DNA of 64,000 nt from a bacterium. Lineage in GTDB: Bacteria > Cyanobacteriota > Vampirovibrionia > Gastranaerophilales > Gastranaerophilaceae. A program made the translations under genes and the position numbers. The stretch is from NCBI GenBank assembly GCA_017405375.1, contig JAFRAO010000008.1, positions 1-64,000 on the forward strand, given 5' to 3'. This document shows positions 60,126-64,000 of this stretch, one piece after another (the first letter of the stretch is position 1; each line of letters opens with the position of its first letter). The notes beneath the pieces are model-generated. The model saw nothing but the letters and a program-made list of their open reading frames with translations. It ran no database searches and was not told where the DNA came from.

Positions 60126-61436
60126 ATGAAAATAGAATTAGAAAAACAAGAACACAATTTAGTAAAAATTAATATTGAAATTCCGGCAAAAGATGCTGTA
60201 GAAGCATATAACAAAGCCTCTATGCGTATATCTCAACACATGAATATTCCGGGATTCAGAAAAGGTAAAGCACCTAGAAATGTTGTAGAACAACACATCG
60301 GGTCTGACAGAATTAAGTATGAAGCTCTTGAATCTCTATTGCCAAGAGTATTTCAACAAGCAATTAGTGAAAATAATTTAGACGTAATCTCTCAACCTAT
60401 GGTCGAATCTTACGATTTTAAAATCGGTGAAGATTTAAAAATTACTGCTAATGTAGAAACAAGACCTGAATTTGAACTAAAAGAATATAAAGATATGACG
60501 GTTGATGTCGAAGAATTCAAAATCCCTGAAGACGCTTATGAAAAATCTTTAAACAATATTTTAGACAGAGCAGCAACTTACGAGGTTGTACTGGATAGAC
60601 CTGCAAACAATACTGATATTGTAAAAATTGATTTTGAAGCATACTCAGAAGGCAAAAAAGTAGAAAATACAACTCAAAAGGATTATGTTATAGATTTATC
60701 ACGTTCTAACTTTATTCCTGGTTTTGCGGAACAATTAGTAGGTCATTCTGTTGGAGAAGAATTCGACATTAGTGTAAATTTCCCTGAAGAAGACGATTTA
60801 AACGGCTTAAGAGAAGTTTTAAGAACTTTTAAAGTAAAAATGCATGAAATTAAGCAGAGAATAAGACCTGAATTAAATGAAGAATTAGCTAAAAAACTTG
60901 GTTTTGATACAGTAGAAGCGTTGCAAAATGACATAAAAGATTTTCTTCAAAAAGACAAAGAACAAAGAGATTATCACGCATCAGAACAAGCTGTTATGGA
61001 CAAAGTTGTAAATAATGTCGAAATTGATATTCAAGATTCTATGATAAAAAGAGAACAAGATGTTCTATTAAATGAATATAAAGACAGATTGGCTCAACAA
61101 GGATTCACTTATGAGCAAGCCGTTGAACAACAAGGTGAAGAAAGCATTTTGAAACAAGCAAGAGAAGATGCTGTTAGAAGAATAAAGAATACTCTAATTA
61201 TTGAAAAAATCGCTAAATTAGAAAATATCTCTTTGGATTCAAGTGATATGACATCCAAACTTAATGAATTACAATCTATGTACAGATTAGAAAAGAATGA
61301 ACTATTAAAACAATTATCTATGAATCCGTCGATAATCAGTTCTTTATCACAACAAATTTTAAGTGAAAAAGTTACTAAATTTTTAGTTGACAATAACAAG
61401 ATAAATTATGTATCTAAAGTCGCAGAAAATGCTTAA
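60126..61436 (+). CDS. tig: Trigger factor
   Basis: Ribosome-associated chaperone. 436 residues in the usual order: N-terminal ribosome-binding domain with the signature FRKGKAPRNVVEQHIG (the GFRxGKxP loop), a central FKBP-type isomerase domain (VKIDFEAYSEGKKV, FIPGFAEQLVGHSVGEEFDI) and a long C-terminal helical domain (ARLENLQ-like DAVRRIKNTLIIEKIAKLENI). The FKBP catalytic residues look largely conserved. It is followed by clpP and clpX, the classical order. Ribosome site AAAGGTG; -10 TATAAT lies about 35 nt upstream. Confidence 0.96.
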   Translation: MKIELEKQEHNLVKINIEIPAKDAVEAYNKASMRISQHMNIPGFRKGKAPRNVVEQHIGSDRIKYEALESLLPRVFQQAISENNLDVISQPMVESYDFKIGEDLKITANVETRPEFELKEYKDMTVDVEEFKIPEDAYEKSLNNILDRAATYEVVLDRPANNTDIVKIDFEAYSEGKKVENTTQKDYVIDLSRSNFIPGFAEQLVGHSVGEEFDISVNFPEEDDLNGLREVLRTFKVKMHEIKQRIRPELNEELAKKLGFDTVEALQNDIKDFLQKDKEQRDYHASEQAVMDKVVNNVEIDIQDSMIKREQDVLLNEYKDRLAQQGFTYEQAVEQQGEESILKQAREDAVRRIKNTLIIEKIAKLENISLDSSDMTSKLNELQSMYRLEKNELLKQLSMNPSIISSLSQQILSEKVTKFLVDNNKINYVSKVAENA

Positions 61437-61504
61437 ATGATATTTTTGAAATAATACGATATAGGTTATATAATGATGTATATATACAAGAAAGGAAATA
61501 AAAA

Positions 61505-62095
61505 ATGAGCTTTGTACCAGTAGTAATAGAACAATCAAGCAGAGGTGAACGTTCGTTCGATATATTTTCACGCTTATTACGTGAAAGAATAATCTTTTTA
61601 GGAACGCAAATAGATGATATGGTGGCAAATCTTGTAGTTGCTCAGTTGTTGCTACTTGATAGTGAAAATCCGGAAAAAGATATTATGTTATACATTAACA
61701 GTCCGGGTGGTTCTGTTACTGCAGGTTTTGCAATATACGACACAATGCAGCACATAAGAGCTGATGTATCTACGATATGTCTTGGACAAGCTGCTTCAAT
61801 GGGTGCATTCTTGCTATCTTCAGGAACAAAAGGTAAAAGAATGGCATTACCTCACTCAAGAGTATTGATTCACCAACCTTTAGGCGGTGCTCAAGGTCAA
61901 GCAACAGATATTGAAATTCAAGCTGCAGAAATTATCAGAATTAAAAAATCACTAAACGAAATTTTGGCTTCAAATACCGGTCAATCAATTAAAAAAATTG
62001 AAAAAGATACAGACAGAGATTATATCATGACCCCTGCAGAAGCATTAGAATACGGAATGATTGATAAAGTTGTATCAAGAGATGCAACAGCATAG
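61505..62095 (+). CDS. clpP: ATP-dependent Clp protease proteolytic subunit
   Basis: Serine protease ring that degrades substrates fed by ClpX. 196 residues with the catalytic triad: Ser in [14 protein letters not shown], His in [20 protein letters not shown] and Asp in [13 protein letters not shown]-terminal [20 protein letters not shown] and [14 protein letters not shown] are standard. Length and residues fit the normal ClpP1 type, not the inactive ClpR seen in cyanobacteria. clpX begins 9 nt after the stop. Confidence 0.97.
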   Translation: MSFVPVVIEQSSRGERSFDIFSRLLRERIIFLGTQIDDMVANLVVAQLLLLDSENPEKDIMLYINSPGGSVTAGFAIYDTMQHIRADVSTICLGQAASMGAFLLSSGTKGKRMALPHSRVLIHQPLGGAQGQATDIEIQAAEIIRIKKSLNEILASNTGQSIKKIEKDTDRDYIMTPAEALEYGMIDKVVSRDATA

Positions 62096-62104
62096 GAGAG
62101 AATA

Positions 62105-63424
62105 ATGGCTAAGCATGATGACAGCAGACTAAAATGTTCATTTTGTGGAAAAACTCAGGATCAGGTAAAAAAATTAATTGCAGGACCTGAAGTTTACATT
62201 TGTGATGAATGCGTAGAGCTTTGTAATGAAATTTTAGATGAAGAATTTTTTGAAAATAAAGACAAAGAATCTACTGATAACATATCACAATCAGAAAATA
62301 ATGAAAAACCTATTCCAAAACCACATGAAATAAAGGCTTACTTAGATGAACACATTGTCGGTCAAGATGATGCCAAAAAGGTGCTTGCTGTGTCTGTGTA
62401 TAATCACTACAAACGCTTACGACATAATAAAATAAACGGAAAAGAAAATGGTCAGGTAGAAATTCAAAAATCAAACATTCTGTTGGTTGGTCCTACAGGA
62501 AGCGGAAAAACATTGTTAGCGCAAACATTAGCAAAATTGTTAGATGTACCTTTTGCGGTTGCAGATGCAACAACATTGACAGAAGCAGGTTATGTCGGCG
62601 ATGATGTTGAAAATATATTGTTAAGATTATATCAAAATGCTGACTATGATGCTAAAAAAGCCGAAACAGGAATTATTTACATTGATGAAATAGATAAAAT
62701 TGCTCGTAAATCTGAAAATACATCAATTACACGTGATGTTTCGGGTGAAGGTGTTCAACAAGCTCTATTAAAAATGATAGAAGGTACTGTTGCAAATGTT
62801 CCGCCACAAGGTGGAAGAAAACACCCTCATCAAGAATTTATTCAAATTGATACAAGCAACATCTTGTTTATTGTCGGCGGTGCTTTTGTCGGTCTGGATA
62901 AAATTATAGAAAGACGTTCCGATGACAGCACATCTGTTGGGTTTGGTTCAAAACCTGCATTAACTAAATTGGAAAAAGAAGCTGCAGAATCAAAAATGCT
63001 AAAAAAATTGCAACCTGAAGATTTATTAAAATTTGGGTTGATTCCTGAATTTATAGGCCGTGTTCCGGTTTATGCAGTGTTAGATCAACTGGATGAAAAA
63101 ACATTGAAAATGATTTTAACAGAGCCTAAAAATGCAATTATTAAACAATATCAATGTTTATTAAAAATGGACGGAGTTGATTTAGAATTTGAACCTGATG
63201 CAATCGAAGAAATTGCAAAAGAAGCTATTAAGCGTAAAACAGGTGCAAGAGCATTACGTTCAATAGTTGAGGAACTTATGTTAGATATTATGTATGATGT
63301 TCCGACAAAAGAAAATGTTAAAACATTCACTATCACAAAGGAAATGGTTGAAAACAGAAATAAAGCGGAATTAATTCAACTTCCAAATAAAAATGATAAA
63401 AAACTTAAAGAAATTAGTGCCTAA
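62105..63424 (+). CDS. clpX: ATP-dependent Clp protease ATPase subunit
   Basis: Hexameric AAA+ unfoldase for ClpP. 439 residues: N-terminal four-cysteine zinc-binding domain ([13 protein letters not shown] and [10 protein letters not shown]), Walker [16 protein letters not shown], Walker [13 protein letters not shown], pore loop GYVGDDVEN, the ClpP-docking IGF-type loop as GFGSKP (ClpX usually has IGF; here the tripeptide reads GFGS), sensor motif RVPVYAVLD and [17 protein letters not shown]. The short C-terminal tail is Lys/Asn-rich. clpP-clpX are cotranscribed downstream of tig. Confidence 0.97.
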   Translation: MAKHDDSRLKCSFCGKTQDQVKKLIAGPEVYICDECVELCNEILDEEFFENKDKESTDNISQSENNEKPIPKPHEIKAYLDEHIVGQDDAKKVLAVSVYNHYKRLRHNKINGKENGQVEIQKSNILLVGPTGSGKTLLAQTLAKLLDVPFAVADATTLTEAGYVGDDVENILLRLYQNADYDAKKAETGIIYIDEIDKIARKSENTSITRDVSGEGVQQALLKMIEGTVANVPPQGGRKHPHQEFIQIDTSNILFIVGGAFVGLDKIIERRSDDSTSVGFGSKPALTKLEKEAAESKMLKKLQPEDLLKFGLIPEFIGRVPVYAVLDQLDEKTLKMILTEPKNAIIKQYQCLLKMDGVDLEFEPDAIEEIAKEAIKRKTGARALRSIVEELMLDIMYDVPTKENVKTFTITKEMVENRNKAELIQLPNKNDKKLKEISA

Positions 63425-63464
63425 AACTGATTTCGAATAATCAAAACAAAACATATTGGGTAAA

Positions 63465-64000
63465 ATGTTTTCAAAAAACAATAAAAAAGCGTTTACATTT
63501 AGTGAAATACTTATAGCCATGACCGTTGTAGGAGTTCTGGCAGTAGTGCTTATTCCGACATTATCAACAAACTCAAAACGAAAAAATGTTGTTGCTATAG
63601 TTCGAGAAAATTTTAGCATATTAAGTAATGCTTATGAACTATGCGTACTAAATCATGATGCTCCCTCAGAGTGGGAATTAGACAGTGGCGGAACACAAAA
63701 GAGTAAAAATATCAATTTGGCAAATAAATTTTTACAATACCTGAATACCATTGAAGATTGTTCAGGGAAAGACATAAATTATGTAAAAAATAATTGTTAT
63801 AAAAAAGTTGCAAATGATTCGGAAACTGCGTATGTTGTTTTATCTAACGGGCAAATACTGGGATTCACAACAATAGATGCAAATTGTGCTGATAAGTCAT
63901 ATTTCCCGAATAAGTCTGTTTGCGGGGAAATAGATTTAATATTAAACACTTATGCAAATTCGTACGGGAAAGATGTTTTTCAATTTTTTGTAACAAATAA
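63465..64000 (+). CDS. Type IV pilin-like protein (copy 4), cut by the window edge
   Basis: Starts at ATG 63465 and stays open to the last base (178 codons seen). Leader MFSKNNKKA ends in Ala9 before FTFSEILIAMTVVGVLAVVL, with the conserved Glu5 of the mature protein. The globular part is divergent from copies 1-3 but has several Cys (CVLNHD, EDCSGKD, CADKS, VCGEID) and an N-terminal helix of similar pattern (FSILSNAYELC). The C-terminus is missing because the window ends. There is no clear ribosome site (GGG four bases before the ATG). It lies 40 nt after clpX. Confidence 0.85.
   Translation, partial: MFSKNNKKAFTFSEILIAMTVVGVLAVVLIPTLSTNSKRKNVVAIVRENFSILSNAYELCVLNHDAPSEWELDSGGTQKSKNINLANKFLQYLNTIEDCSGKDINYVKNNCYKKVANDSETAYVVLSNGQILGFTTIDANCADKSYFPNKSVCGEIDLILNTYANSYGKDVFQFFVTN

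Noticed and set aside
62105-63424. ClpX as a stand-alone or degenerate copy because the IGF loop looks altered
   Set aside because: All other AAA+ motifs and the clpP partner are intact; loop variation alone is insufficient evidence.
1-64000. CRISPR array
   Set aside because: No regularly spaced direct repeats with unique spacers and no cas genes; the only tandem units are the pilin leader repeats and an 11-bp pair.
1-64000. Prophage or intact insertion sequence
   Set aside because: No integrase, portal, capsid or complete transposase; only the IS30 remnant at 24.8 kb.

Overview
The window looks like chromosome from a non-photosynthetic sister of the Cyanobacteria (Melainabacteria/Vampirovibrionia, probably the gut order Gastranaerophilales). 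This is inferred from the sequence, not from a database search. The DNA is AT-rich. Several genes have a cyanobacterial flavour: an RpaB-type response regulator, a Tic20-like membrane protein and a matrixin-like metzincin. kdsB implies a Kdo-containing, Gram-negative outer membrane. Lineage-specific small proteins and many pilin-like proteins beginning A|FTLAET are also present. No photosynthesis gene, rRNA, CRISPR array or intact mobile element is visible.

Layout. 1-1.5 kb: a pilin-like gene whose 5' end is built from short repeats, followed by a hairpin repeat and aroQ. 1.6-5.7 kb: a small duplicated-motif protein, folE2, an LCP-family cell-wall ligase, lemA and a primary-type sigma factor. 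6-9.5 kb: efp-accB-accC and a TPR gene. 9.5-14.7 kb (minus strand): serA, a small conserved gene, then lysA-cdaA-yitT. 14.9-17.5 kb: a tandemly duplicated pair of small membrane proteins. 17.7-20.1 kb: a divergent AmmeMemoRadiSam pair around a palindromic promoter. 20.2-24.8 kb: a secreted carbonic anhydrase, rpiB-rsfS, TPR, Tic20-like and metY. 24.8-26.8 kb: an accessory patch with an IS30 transposase remnant, a second pilin-like gene and small orphans. 26.9-39 kb: trhA, a Na/Pi transporter, mutS, malQ, a TPR-NHL protein, metF, a YkgJ-type protein and cstA. 39-41.2 kb: a secreted VWA protein, a third pilin-like gene and a second hairpin repeat. 41.2-47.4 kb (minus strand): rsmI, a metal-exporter-like permease, rpaB, and accD-accA-prmA-kdsB. 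47.5-56.6 kb: a metzincin, ybaB-recR, a glycosyltransferase, an alanine symporter, a large HExxH protein, tRNA-Arg and an acyl-CoA synthetase. 56.9-60 kb: a four-gene cluster of unrecognised coiled-coil and Gly/Ala-rich proteins. 60.1-64 kb: tig-clpP-clpX and a fourth, truncated pilin-like gene.

Functional picture. All acetyl-CoA carboxylase subunits are present in two places (accBC and accDA) and feed fatty-acid synthesis. c-di-AMP synthesis, diaminopimelate decarboxylation, LCP and Kdo genes serve the envelope. metY and metF serve methionine and one-carbon metabolism.

The most unusual material is: (i) the 56.9-60 kb cluster, where two proteins share an N-terminal MGM signature and an intergenic pair of mutually exclusive hairpins suggests regulation; (ii) a family of pilin-like genes that share Ala at -1 of the processing site, a conserved C-terminal motif and, for two of them, a nearly identical promoter; (iii) several genes whose start codon sits exactly where transcription should start (leaderless mRNAs), including a symmetric bidirectional promoter at 19073-19086.
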